Source: Yamagishiella unicocca (taxonomy: Eukaryota; Chlorophyta; Chlorophyceae; Chlamydomonadales; Volvocaceae). Taken from it: a stretch of DNA of 64,000 bases. Within the stretch, counting starts at the first letter, position 1; each line of letters opens with the position of its first letter. Shown piece after piece: positions 11,961 to 23,721 of the stretch. The notes under the pieces are model-generated. The model had not been told where the DNA came from. It saw nothing but the letters and a program-made list of their open reading frames with translations, and searched no databases. The stretch is from the NCBI GenBank assembly GCA_003116995.1, contig BDSL01000046.1, positions 248,001 through 312,000 on the forward strand. The letters run 5' to 3'. Both the position numbers and the translations under genes were made by a program.

Positions 11961-14900
11961 CTACCCATCCTCGTCCATCCTGTCACCCCCCCGGCCCGCG
12001 CTGCCCGACGAGGCTCCGCCGTCCTCACTCGCCCCGCCGCCCATCACCCCCTCCCCCGTCACCTCCTCCCCCTCGTCCTCCTCCGCCCCCTCCTCGTCCT
12101 CCTCCAGGTCCACCATGAGGGAGCGGCAGCCGGGGTCCGTGAGGGCGGCGGCGAGCCCCCGCGGGCCGCTGACCAGCAGCGGGGCCATCCAGCAGCCGCC
12201 AGCGGGGGCCCGGCGCAGGCGGAGGCCGGGGACCGGCCACCGCGCCACCGTGCCTCGCGCGGCACATACCTGCGAGGTGATGGTGGCGGTGGTTGAGAGG
12301 AACCCCGTTGCTCGGGCCTAGGGCCCTTATCCCATAAGTGAAATTGAGTAGAGAGTGGCGAGGGGAATTCCTTGTTCATAGCTGCACCCTGGAGGATTTT
12401 GTTCGGGAAACCTGTTTCTAGTTGTGTACTGGAGGACTTCGTATTGCAAATACCCGAGGACGAGTCCCGCCCGTGGTGGTGGTGGTGGTGGTGGTGGGCG
12501 GCGGGAAGAGCCGGTTACACGACATAGGAGGCGGCGGACAGGATGCTAGCCGGTGGTGTGATGTACTGTGCTGTGAGGTACAGAGCGGGGCGGGATGTGG
12601 TTGTTACTGATGGCGGAGGTGGTCCTGGAGGCGGTGGGTGGAGATGGCGGGTGGCGGGTGGCGATGTGGGCCATCCAAGGCACTGGGGGACATCCGCGCC
12701 AACGCCCGGGCGGGATGAAGCAGGTCGGAAAGAGTCGCCCACGCCCGGAACCGGCGTTGCGTGTAACATGGCTCGCTGCCGCCCCCCCCCCCTTCCCGTC
12801 ACTCCCCCCTCCCCCCCTCCCCGTCACTCCCCCCCCACCTGAGCGACGCTGCCGGGCGCTGCTGCCAGAGCGGCCCCCAGCTCGCACATCCGCAAGTCCT
12901 TCGTGGGCACCAGCGCCAGCAACCCCCCCGCCTCAGACCCGCCGCCGCCGCCGCCATCAGCGGAGGCCCCTCGGCCGCCAGCCCCACCCCTGCCCGCTGT
13001 GCTGCTGCGGCAGCCGCCCGCCGCCTCCGCGGCGTCCGCGCGGCTGCCGCGGCCACCTGCGCCCGCATCCGTGTTGCCGCTGACCCGCGGGTCGCCAGCT
13101 GGCCCCAGCAGCAAGGCCAGCTGGGCTGACCGGTAGTACGACAGCCCCAGAACCCGCAGGCCGGGCGGCAGTGCCAGGAGGCACGCGTGCGCCTGCAGCT
13201 CAACCAGCGGGGCGGGGCGGGGGCGGGGCGGGGTGGGGGCCATAAAGACCGGTTACACGACATGGGGTTGGGGTGGGGCGCGGGGGGGGTTACAAGTTAA
13301 AAACCGGTAACTCAACTGGGGTAATGGAGGGGGGGTGAGGAAAACCGGTTGGTACGACGTAACAAGGAATCACCAGGAAACAAATTAAGGGAAATGCGTC
13401 CTGAGAACTGCAAGCCAGAGTGTTCGGGCGGACGGCCCAGCTCCAATGGACTACGCCCGGTGCTGCGGCTCGGAAGCGGGCGGACACGTGGCTGGCCAGG
13501 AAGTTTGGGTGACGCGTTTGGGGTTGTAGGGCGGGGAGGTGGGGGTGCGCGGCAAGAGACAATTCGTTGATCGGAATGGGTACCCGCCGGCTGCCTCGCC
13601 GCGCAGGTCCGTACCTCCTCCCTTCCGTCCGGCCCCTCTAGCCGCCATAGGGCCCCCCGGACTCCACCTCCACTTCCATTTCCTCCCCCCCCCGCCCTTC
13701 CGCACCGCGCGCCTCCCACCAGCCAGCCACCCGAGGAACCCGCAGCTACGCACCTGCGGCGGCGAGTGCGGGCTGAGCCCCACCCGCATCAGCAGCACCA
13801 CCTCCTCGGCCCCAGATGGCCCCGATGAGGGAGGCGGCGGCGGCGACCCGGCGCAGGCTCCCGCCGGCAGCACACATGCCAACAGCGCCGGCTTGCCCGC
13901 GTGGGGCTCGGTGCGGGTCTGTGTGAGCTGCAGGCAGCAGCAGCTGCCGCCTGGGCGGGGGCCCCAGTGCGGCGAGGGCGGGGGCACCAGGGGCAGCTTG
14001 GGGCGGCGCGGGCAGCGGGGGGAAGAGGGGGGACGGGAGGGGCGGTGGGGGGGTCGGTGATAACGCGGGGAGGGTTGGCTGGTTGCCGTACATGCAGTGA
14101 TGCCGCGGGGGGGGGGTGTCGAGGGAGACCCGGAAAACACTATGCGGGGGGGGGGGTCGGAGCGCCGCAAAGTCACACTCATGGCTCCTTTGGCGCAGCA
14201 GGAGCAAGCTGGCGAGAGACCGAGGGTGGGCCCCAGGTCGGTCATGCAATCAACACCTCGACGAGGCAGGGACACGATACGGCACCAACACAACAGGAGT
14301 GAGGAGTGAGGGGTGAGGAGTGAGGAGTGAGGAGTGAGGGATGAGGAGTGAGGAGTGAGGGGTTACCACCATCAGCTACTGCCCACCATCAGCGGGACGG
14401 AGTTCACGGAGGTAGTTCCGGCCAGCCCTCTCGCCCTCGCTTCAACCCTTGGCCCCTCCCTCCCTCCACCTCCCCCCCTGCCCCCCCTGCCCCTCCTCAC
14501 CCTAGCCACCAGCTGCAGTGTTGGCGACACGTCCTCCTCCAGCCGCCCGAACGCCCCCCGGCACAGCTCAGCCAGCACCCCCAGCTGCCGCTGCAGCGGC
14601 CGGTCAGGCCAGCTGCTGCCACCGCCACCTCCACCTCCAACGCCGCCGCCACCGCCGCCGCCACCGCCGCCGCCAGCCCCTCCTCCGCTGCCTCGCCCCT
14701 CCGCCCCCCCGCTCCCGCCCCCGCTGCCCCCCCTCCGCCCAGCCTCCGCCTTGCCGTCGCCATCCGCGCCGGCCGGCGGCGGCATTGGAAACACCGCCTC
14801 CTGCAGCGCCCTCAGGTGGCGTACGAGGTGGGGCGGGTAGCGCAGGCTGCCCACCGGGAGCCCCAAGGTGGCCTGCGATGCATCCAGGTCGCGGGCCACA

Positions 14901-17900
14901 GCGTCACATGCGAACTGGCCGCCCTCCTCGAGGAAGGCCAGCACGGTGGGGAGGCACACGGCGGCGCCGGCCAGGGAGCCGCCGCCGGCTCCAGGGAGGG
15001 GCGCGTCGTCGCCGTCGGGGCGGGCCTCCTCCAGGGACTGGTGGGAGCGGGGGGGACACAATAAACGAACCGGTGACGCGGGGGGAAGGGGTGGAAGGGG
15101 AGGGGAAGGGGGCGGAGGGTTGGGATGAGGGGGGTGGAGGGTGATGCATTGACAGGTGTATGTATGGCACAGGGACAGGTGTCGACAAGCAAGGCTGCCA
15201 GCGCGAAGAGGTAAAGAGCAGGTGGCGGCAGCCCGGGGGCGGCATGACGGGGGGGGCATGACGGGGTACCCATCTGCAGCTGGCATCCCCCCTCCCCCTC
15301 CTCCCTTGCCCTCCCCCCTCTGCCCGGCCGCACCTGCAGCGTCTTGAGCAGCCAGGTGAAGAAGGCCCGGTACTGGCCGCCCGCCCGGGTCAGCAGCTGC
15401 CTAAGCGCCTCCACCTGCACCAGCGCCTTGGCGGCCTCCACCTCGGCAACTGACACGGCGCGCTCCTACGGCAGGTGGGTGGGGGGGAGGGAGCGGGAGG
15501 GCAGGTGGGGGGGGGGTGGAAGGGAGCGGGAGGGGTGTCAGTGGGATGAGGAGCGAGGGCCCCCCCATCTGGTTGTTTTTGCAAACCCCCACCTGAGTTG
15601 ATCCCACACACCCTTCCCGCCGTCCCTCTTTTCCCCCCCGTTTAGACCCCCCCCCCGCCTATGCTGCCTCCTCCTCCTATGTTCGTGTACCCGGGTTTCC
15701 TATGTTCATGTACCCGAGTTTCTTCAGCCGTCTCCTCCCCGCCCCTCAGCCGCACCTGCAGCCCCAGCGTCTGCGTGATGTCCGCCGCCCTCGCCCTGCC
15801 CCTCAGCTCCCCCACCACGAAGGCCACCAGCTGCAGCGCGGGGAGCACTCCGTCGAGCAGCTGGGAGGACACCTGGGGGCGGGGGGGGGGGGGCGGGAGG
15901 GGAGAGGAGGGAGGGGAGGGGAGGGAGGGGAGGTCCGACGTCCCTCACGTCATACGCATCACCGCTTGTCCCCATGCATCCGCGCCACGCACTGGCCCCT
16001 GGGGCACCTCCCCTCGCGTACACGCTCCCTTGCCTTCCTCGCCTTCACGCCGGGCTGTGCATGTGACCTCTACGGTCGTGTATGACGCACCCAGTGCACC
16101 CCAGTTTCCCCTTCCTCTGCACCGTCGCCTGTCTCTCTCTCTCTCCGTCAATCGCCTCCAGCGGTAACGGTTAACATATCGGTGCCAGTGCGTGCTGCTT
16201 TCGCTTCCTCGTCGGCCGTTTCTCCAACAATTTTTCCAACATTGACCGTTCCATCGCCTCCTCCCGCCTCCCTCCCTCCTCCTCTCCCTCGCCTCGTAGG
16301 CACGTCGCCGCTTCCCTCATGGGTGGGATGTATGAGTGCGGCTGCCAGCTGCTTGCCTCTTGCGAGGGCTCCGGCGCTAGGTACCGCTCGCTGGGCACTG
16401 ACGGCGAAGCTTCACGTTTCCGGTCGTGCCTTTGGTGACGTCAATGGTCTGGGCTGAGACTTCGTCCCCATCTTCCTTTTCCTTTCTTAAAAACACACAC
16501 GCACCTCCTGCACCGCCAGGTCCACCGTCTTGGCCAGCCTCCTCAGCCCTGGCTCCGTGAGTGCGTTGGACAGGAAGGACTGCAGGGGGGGGCTGACGTG
16601 GCCTGGAGGGAGGGGGGTGGGGAGGGGTGGGATAACGACCGGTTACACAACGGGGATTTTGGACCCCAAACCCGGCCCTCAAAATGTCTCGCTACACCGT
16701 TCGGGGTCCTTGTCGTGGTTCTTATTAGGCATAGCAGCCGGGGGAGTGGCTCGACCTCCGGCTTTGTATACGCAAATTTAGGCACAGCAGCCGGGGGCGG
16801 GACTCGACCTGCGGCTTTGGCTGCCTAAAAGCCTCGATGTCCTCTGCAGCACGCAATTTAAGCCAAGCGTACAAAACGCTTCCTGGTCGGCTTTAATTAC
16901 TTTCTTAGTGTCGGCCTCCAGGTTTCTTCTCCACCACGGCCCGGCCCCACCTGACGCGAGCATGCAGGTCAGTTCCCCGACAGCATCGTCCGGGTCGTGA
17001 CCGTGACCCTCCAGCGCCTGAGGGGGGGAGGAGGAGAGGGGCGGATGGACGGCGGGCGGGTGGAGCCGGTGGTGGGCGGGGAGGCGAGAAGCCCCCGGGG
17101 GTAAGGCGGGGGACAGAGGGAAACAGCGGGGACACGAAACTGTGTATGGAACTGTGTATGGAACTGTGTATGGAACTGTGTATGGAACTGTGTATGGAAC
17201 TGTGTATGGAACTGTGTATGGAACTGTGTATGAAACTGTGTATGAAACTGTGTATGAAACTGTGTATGGAACTGTGTATGGAACTGTGTGTGACACTGTG
17301 TGCCCCCACACTCACTGGCCCTTACTGTCGCTTCGCCCCGCACGACAGCAGGCCCCAGCTAACCTGGGTGTGTGAGGGGTGGGGCGCGGGCTGGCGGCTC
17401 CCACCACCACCTTCAACTCCACTACGAAACCCTCGCCGTGCCACCCGCGGTGCCGCTACCCCTACTCCTGTCCTTGCTCACATGGGCGCCCTCGTACGGG
17501 GCGGGTCACCCCGCAGCAGGCCCCCCAACAAGTATCCCTCCCTCCCTCCCTCCCTCCCTCCCTCGAAACGTCTTTTCTATACGGTTTTTTCTCGCATCCA
17601 CGAGTCTTCCTCCAAATCCCTCCCTCCCTTGACCCAACGCATTCCCCCCTCCTACCACCTCCCCCCTCCTACCCGCTCCCCCCTCCTACCCGCTCCCCCC
17701 TCCTACCCCCTCCCCCCTCCTACCCCCTCCCCCCTCCTACCCCCTCCCCCCTCCTACCCCCTCCCCCCTCCTACCCCCTCCCCCCTCCTACCCCCTCCCC
17801 CCTCCTACCCCTCCCCCCTCCTACCCCCTCCCCCCTCCTACCCCCTCCCCCCTCCTACCCCTCCCCCCTCCTACCCCCTCCCCCCTCCTACCCCCTCCCC

Positions 17901-20490
17901 CCTCCTACCCCCTCCCCAATTCGAGCGCTGCCCCAAAGCAACAACAGTGACCCCCTGCTCCCTGACAAGCCCCCTCCCCCCAAGCTCGCCCCACCACCCG
18001 TACCTCACGCAGCTGCTCGTCCAGCCGCTTACTCAGCTCCGCCGCCGCCCCCCGCCATGCCCGCGCCGCCGCCCCCAGCGCCGCCTGCGCCACCTCCAGC
18101 CGCCCCGAAACCAGGCCCCCCAGCAGCGACAGCTCCAGGATCTCCCCCTGGCAGCTGCCTAGCTTCCCGCAGCCGTACACGCTCAGAACGGCGCCGGGCC
18201 CCCCGCCGCCGCTGCCGCCGCCGGCCGCCGCGGCGGCGGTGGCTGCTGGCTCCGACAGCACCAGCAGTGACGTCAGATCTCTGGACAGCATCCCCTGGAG
18301 TAACCCCGGGGACTCCCCACGAGGCCCACAGGATGGCAATGATGACGCGACTGCCGCCGCCGGATCCAGGTCGGCTTCGCCGCTGCCGCCGGCGCTGCTG
18401 GATCCACTGCCGCCGCCGCTGCCCCCTCCTCCTCCTCCCCTTCCTCGCGCCCTGGGCTGTAGCGCCGCCACCAGCACCTCCCCGCACGCGAACAGAGACA
18501 CCCCGCCCGCGGAGTCGGAGGTGACGAGGACATCCAGGGAGTCGGGCGGTGGCGGCCACTCGTGTAGCGGGAAGTGGGCACTGGAGCCGGGAAGGAGGCC
18601 GCCGCCGCCGCCGCCACCGACAGGCGCCGACGCGCCTCCGACGCTCGCTCCAGCTCCCGGCCCCTTGGCGGCACCCCCCGCCGCCGCGGCGGCGCCGTGC
18701 TCGCGGCCCGGCGGCGGCGCCGGGAAGAAGCGGGTGTGGCGGTAGCGGTACGACAGGTGTACGGCGGGCGTGGCGGTTGCGGGGTTGGGCGCAACGCCCT
18801 GCACCCAGCTGAGGTGGCAGATGGGCGCCGCGTGGGGTGCTCGGAGGGTGCGGAACAGCTCACACGCCTCCACGTTGTAGAGGGACACGGCGCCGTGGCG
18901 GTGACCGGCGGCCAGGACCTTGCCTGCACGGGGATGGGGGGTATGAGAGGCGACCCGTGGGTCGGCAATGAGAAAGGAAAAACGATGGGGAGACGCGGGG
19001 GGGGACGGGGAAGGGCGGGGGGATGCGTCCGGGTTTGCGGCGGGGTAGGGAGGGGTGAATGGCGGTGACCAGGACCTTGCGAGCGCGGGGGGCAGGGAGG
19101 AATTTGGTGGTCCGAAACCGGAGACAAAATAGCTGCTGTCCAAAGGGCCGCGCTCTGGGCGGGGTGTCCATTGAGCAGGAAAATGAGCAAGCGCGGCGGC
19201 GTTGAAGGCGGGGGAGTTGAGAGGGAACCCCTAGGTCGGCACTTAACAAGGGGGACGCTGAGTGTAGGGGTGGGGTTGGGGGTGGGGATGCAGAGGGCTA
19301 AGAAAGGATGGCCACGACCGGGGTAGGTTCGTGTCTACCCTGCCTGCCTGCCTGTCTTGCCGCTCCTCCAGCCGACACACGGCTTCCAGCCGGCAACGAG
19401 CTGCCCTACCCCGCCAGCCAGGGTCGCTGCCGCCGCCACTGCCGGAGTGAACATCCTCTAAGCGGGCTGACGGCCGACCCCAAAGCGGGCTGACGGCCGA
19501 CCCCAAAGCGGGCTGACGGCCGACGGCCGAACCCCAAAGCGGCCCGACGGCCGACCCAAAGCGGCGGCCGACCGCCGACCCCAAAGCGGGCTGACGGCCG
19601 ACGGCCGTGCCGGCAGTAGCATAACGCTCTTCGCCCCAGCCTCCCAGCAACAGGTCCAGGGAGGGCTGCCCTGGACTGCCAGTGCCGGAATCCAAGTGCC
19701 ACTAGCGACCCGGGGCCACTCGCCGACCGACCCTCGCCGCCATATACCCACCCGCCCACCCACCCGCCTAGGCCAGCAGGTACTTGGCCTCAGGTGGCAT
19801 TTCACGCGCTTCTACGCCACCCACTCCGCATCACATCCGCCCACCCACCCATCCACAAGGTCGACATACGATCTCCGGCTTCAGTTCCCCCACCAAGTTC
19901 TCCAGCATGCGTATCCAAGCGGCTGTCCTAAACCGTTTTTTTCTTTCGTACACGTGTTTTCCTTGCAACCCATCTTCGGCTTTAGTATCCCCAACCCAGT
20001 TCTCCAGCATGCGTCTCAAAACGTCTGTTCTAAACGGTTTTTTCGGGCATCCACAGGTCTTCCTCGAACCCCCTCCCCACCGTCTGGTCGCCAGCACAGC
20101 GCAGTGATCGGGGCGTCGGGGCAAGCCACCCACAGCTTCTGCCACTCCAGCCGGTGGACCCCAAGCTGCCCGTCGTCGCTGACCAGCGCCAGCAGGTCCA
20201 TGGTGGGGCACCAGCACCCCAGTACGACCTGTGCGGCCGGGGACCGCGGGGGGGGGGGGTAAGGAGGGGGAAGTACGGAGGGCATAGGAGCAGCGGAGCA
20301 GCGGCGCTGATTTCAAGGCGAAGGCGTCGTGGGGGAGGGAGCTACGGCGTTGAGGATGTCATCGTGTGCTGCCGCTGCACACCTGTTGGCTCAACGCCTT
20401 TTCGTGGAGCACTGTGAAGGCGTTGGGGCTGCCGCGGACGCCGGCAGCGGAGTCATCGGACGCCGCCCCGGACGAATCTTCGTCTTGCAT
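11961..20490 (-). CDS. ANAPC4: Anaphase-promoting complex subunit 4 (APC4)
   Basis: APC4 is a WD40 scaffold of the APC/C ubiquitin ligase that drives mitotic exit. Eleven exons, minus strand: 20383-20490, 20081-20228, 18004-18923, 16951-17017, 16505-16602, 15756-15872, 15334-15465, 14501-15037, 13754-13927, 12839-13192, 11961-12269. Every join closes in phase, giving 987 aa. The N-terminal WD40 part is diagnostic: FTVLHEKALSQQ, CPTMDLLALVSDDGQLGVHR, ITALCWRPDGKVLAAGHRHG (residues about 25-95). The helical APC4 domain follows (LSNALTEPGLRRLAKTVDLA near 430; YRAFFTWLLKTLQ near 520; TVLAFLEEGGQFACDAV near 565). The C terminus has GLSYYRSAQLALLL, PLLVSGPRGLAAAL and an acidic DLEEDEEG tail. Vertebrate and plant APC4 are nearer 750-810 aa; the extra length is Gly/Ala-rich insertions around residues 120-300, 620-660 and 800-850. 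The acceptor of exon 9 (after 13927) is the least certain; a second AG lies 18 bp upstream of it. Confidence 0.93.
14297..14361. repeat. GAGTGAG tandem repeat in ANAPC4 intron 8
   Basis: Nine 7-bp units of GAGGAGT/GAGGGGT type, inside the intron between exons 8 and 9. Confidence 0.85.
16727..16827. repeat. Two diverged copies of a ~45-bp unit in ANAPC4 intron 4
   Basis: The copies at 16727-16771 and 16781-16827 share TTAGGCAYAGCAGCCGGGGG and CTCGACCTSCGGCTTTG. The second is bounded by TTTAGGC and GCCTAAA, a short terminal palindrome. Confidence 0.7.
17137..17301. repeat. 12-bp minisatellite (GAACTGTGTATG)n in ANAPC4 intron 3
   Basis: About thirteen head-to-tail copies of a 12-bp unit with small variants (GAAACTGTGTATG near both ends). 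The unit is a multiple of three, so it leaves open frames on both strands that are not coding. It lies in the 18003-17018 intron of ANAPC4. Confidence 0.9.
17535..17920. repeat. TCCC microsatellite and CCCCCTCCTAC minisatellite in ANAPC4 intron 3
   Basis: A short TCCC run (about 17535-17566) is followed by a copy of dispersed repeat B, then about 20 copies of a pyrimidine unit of 10-13 bp based on CCCCCTCCTAC (17646-17920). The long plus-strand Pro-rich open frames here are products of the repeat. Confidence 0.85.
19466..19606. repeat. Tandem repeat of about 23 bp in ANAPC4 intron 2
   Basis: Five or so irregular copies of a unit built from CCAAAGCGGGCTGACGGCC. It lies within the 1.15-kb intron between exons 2 and 3 of ANAPC4. 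Confidence 0.8.
19975..20075 (-). repeat. Dispersed intronic repeat B, near full-length copy (ANAPC4 intron 2)
   Basis: Reverse complement of the 25705-25800 copy over its whole length, from the TTCGGCTTTAGTATCCCCAA end to the GGTCTTCCTCGAAC end. A decayed copy lies just left of it at 19890-19965. Confidence 0.85.
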
Positions 20491-20981
20491 GATGGACTTT
20501 CAGATCTAGCTATATCGATGCCATGGGACCGAGTCGCGACGGCCAGCCGGCAGCAGCACCGGAAGGCAGTTTAGGCGGGAAGCGCCATGGATAGCCCCAG
20601 CGCTGTCTGAACCAGCTTATAACTGTGTTGAAGGGCTTTGTAGGCTATTGGTATACCAAGTCGTTCAGCGGTGAAGCACGAGTTGGGGTAACATACTGTA
20701 GGTCCTACGCGCACAATTGCTTGGATTTATTCGCCAAGAATTGAAGATTGTTAGTACGTTTTTGAAGGACGTAATGAAAATTTGCCAGCGATGGCATGAC
20801 GAGGGCCTACCGTTGATCTGCCCAGCCAATGTGCATCATGAACATACTGCACTGCACATATAGTACCACTTCTGGCCCATAATACAAACCACATACCTAT
20901 AGTCAAAAACGCGCCCTGGCAAAATTGCTGTTAGCGTCTGCAGTTCGGGCAACTCGGCCCCTTGTGCGGGAATTCAGCGCG
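20491..20981. promoter_or_regulatory. Divergent intergenic region ANAPC4 / GAPN
   Basis: Only 491 bp separate the ANAPC4 ATG (minus) from the GAPN ATG (plus), so both 5' UTRs and both promoters must share it. It is distinctly AT-richer than the genes. No TATA box or named element is clear. In the GAPN frame a TTG at 20925 would add 19 residues, but the first ATG is at 20982. Confidence 0.55.
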
Positions 20982-23689
20982 ATGTCCGACTTCTACAAGG
21001 ACATTGTCGCCGCAAATGGCATCTATAAGTACTACGTAGATGGACAGTGGAAGGAGAGCGCGTCAGGAAAAGCCGTGAGCATCGCGAATCCCTCAACGCG
21101 GCAAACCTGCTTCCAGGTTCAAGGTGAGAGTTGGCGCTTATCTGAATTGCCCCACAAACGCAAACCCCTACATGCGGTAGCGCCGAGGGGCGCTAGTTTG
21201 CAGCGCACAGCGCGCTGTGGGCGTTATTCAGGATGGCACTGCCCAGCACTAGGTTTTTGGCTACGCAGGAACCGGTGAACCCGCGTACTTGATGCTTATT
21301 ACTTGATATTTCCCTTGTAAACCCGCCGGCGACCTATAGTTGGGAGTGACGTTTCCTCGCCGTCGCGATCCTTCTGTTCGCTGGGCGCAAACCCGTGCGG
21401 CGTGCACCAAGTGCAGCAAATCAGTTATAGCCATATGCGTAGCTTATTTGGATTGTTGGCTGCCTGTGTGGGGCGCGCAAGTAATCAGTCGCTTCCCTGT
21501 CGGTCACTGCGCGCTGCCCGCAGCCTGCACGCAAGATGAGGTCAACAAGATGTTCGATACGGCGAAGGTCGCTCAAAAGGCTTGGGCCAAGACCCCGCTT
21601 TGGAAGCGCGCGGAGCTGCTGCATAAGGTGGCGGCGCTCATGCGGGAACACGCGCAACCAATTGCGGACTGCCTGGTGAAGGAGGTGCGTAGCCATCGGC
21701 TCGTTTTTCGACGCAGCGCTCTCCACGCCAGGCGGGGGTTGCTTGTTGGTAAGGTGGTTGATCGATCCTAAACGCTCGGCTGAGTCCCGGTCCCACTGGC
21801 CGGGAAGCTTATGACAGCTGTAGGCCCATCCCTTCAGCCCTACCCGACGGAATGGATTTGTGGCCAATTTGGTGTCGTTCTCGCTTGGGTCCAAATCCCG
21901 GGCCTTACCTGCCGAACTTCGCCCCAGCCCAAAAACCTGGTAAAGGAAGGGGCACTTGAGACCGAAAGGGTGCCCCCTGTGCCTCTTTACCGGCAGCACA
22001 AGGGGGGGCGGGTCCAGTGCACATCTGTACGGCACCACACCGCACCGCCCCGAGCTCTGCAGATTCCCCTCTCCTGGCAGCCAGCCAGCCAGCCAGCCAG
22101 CCCTCACATCGCATGCCGCCGCCTCGTCGATCCCACACGATCTCCCCCCCCCCGCTGCGCGCACCGGGCCCAACCCAGCCTCATGGCTGCCGCAAGCCCC
22201 CAGGTTTAGGTGTCCCGCATCCCCTCGGCTCCGCCACCCAACCCCGCACCCTCTCGGCTCCCCCACCCAATCCCGCCTGTGTCATGTCCACGGGTTCCTC
22301 CCCCCACTCCCGCCACAGCACACCCCAGCCTAGCGCTCGACTCGGTCCTACAAATGCTACCCTAAAGCTGGCCCAATGTCGCCAAGTACACCTGCCAAGT
22401 GGCCCCAAGCGCGTCTCTCCCCAAGCCGCCGCCTCCTTTGGGCGGAAGGGCTCCCCCGTCGGCCTCCCGCCCCTTGTCCCGCCCGGCCTGCACCCCATCA
22501 CCCGCCCTCCTCCCTCCCGCCCTCCGTTGCTAGGTCTTACTATTGGGTCTCCTCGCCCCCCTTCCCCCTCCCGTCCCCTCCCCCAGCCGTCCCTACCGGT
22601 TCCTTCCTGTAACCCCAACCGTCCCTAACCCAACCCCGCTCTCCCCCGGCCCCGCGCCCTCTCCCCCCTCCAGGTCGCCAAGCCCGCTAAGGACAGCCTG
22701 ACCGAAGTGATCCGCTCAGCCGACCTGATCGACTACACGGCGGAGGAGGGGCTGCGCTTCCTCGGGGAGGGGCAGCTGCTGAACGCGGACTCGTTCCCCG
22801 GCCACGTGCGGAACAAGCTGTGCCTTGTGTCCAAGGTGGGTGGGCGCCCGGGTGGGGGAGGGGAGGGGTGGTGGCGGTAAGGTCCGGTTACACGACGTAC
22901 GAAACTTAGGGCAGAAGCTAATCGGCGACTAGTTTTCGGACCCGCGGTTCATTGCCCACGCCGGGAAACGTGGGTTGGCTACCGAAAAAACCTGTAAAAG
23001 TGGCGCGTCGGCGGCCTGTGGAAGGGAAAAAACAAACTAATGTGCGGTAGCGTGTGAGACGCAAATGGGGGAACGTTTGGTGGCGGGCTGGGAGGGGAGG
23101 CGGGGGCCACAAAGGGGCAGGTCGGGTCCATGGCTCGGGTCCACAGAGGACCGCGTGGGGGCGGGCTTCCAACGACTGGCAGTGATATGCGGGAGGGGGG
23201 TTAGAATGCGGCCGTACAGGGGTTGGGGATGCGGCCGTACAGAAGGTTGGGAATGCGGCCGTACAGGGGTTGGGAATGCTTCCGTACAGGGGTTGGGCAT
23301 GCGGCCGTACAGAGGCTGTAAATGCGGCCGTACAGGGGTGCTCAGGGCTGGGCACCGGAAAGTACGGTGAATGAGTCGGTGAAGCAAACTGACGCAGGCG
23401 CAGTGCTGTACGAGTACGCGGAAGAGATGGAGTGGGGCCGGGGGGGGGTGCGGATGGGGTTGCGGGGAAGGGGGTCCAGGGAAGGATAGCAGCCTGGAGG
23501 GGAGGGGAGGGGAGTGAAGGGCGTCACGGGTAGCACCGCCGGTCTTCCGGGGGACGACAGCTCGGGTCCGCAGGGGGCGAGAACAGCCGCCTGGACTGAC
23601 GAGTGGCGGGTGACAGGGCCAGGCGTGGGACGGTCGTAGGCGGCGCCTCTGAAGCCAGTAGCAGTGGCAGTAGCAGTAGCAGCAGCAGC

Positions 23690-23721
<32 letters not shown>

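Noticed and set aside
16781..16830. tRNA-like T-arm (GACTCGACCTGC) with closing GCCTAAA
   Set aside because: No D-arm or anticodon stem can be paired; the sequence is one of two tandem repeat copies.
17379..18524. 381-residue plus-strand Pro-rich frame
   Set aside because: Made by the CCCCCTCCTAC minisatellite and the antisense of ANAPC4 exon 3.
20925..20981. GAPN start at TTG 20925 adding 19 residues that resemble a targeting peptide
   Set aside because: TTG is not a usual nuclear start codon; the ATG at 20982 gives the normal cytosolic length.
23206..23345. CRISPR-like regular repeats
   Set aside because: Units are adjacent without unique spacers, lie in an intron, and the genome is eukaryotic.
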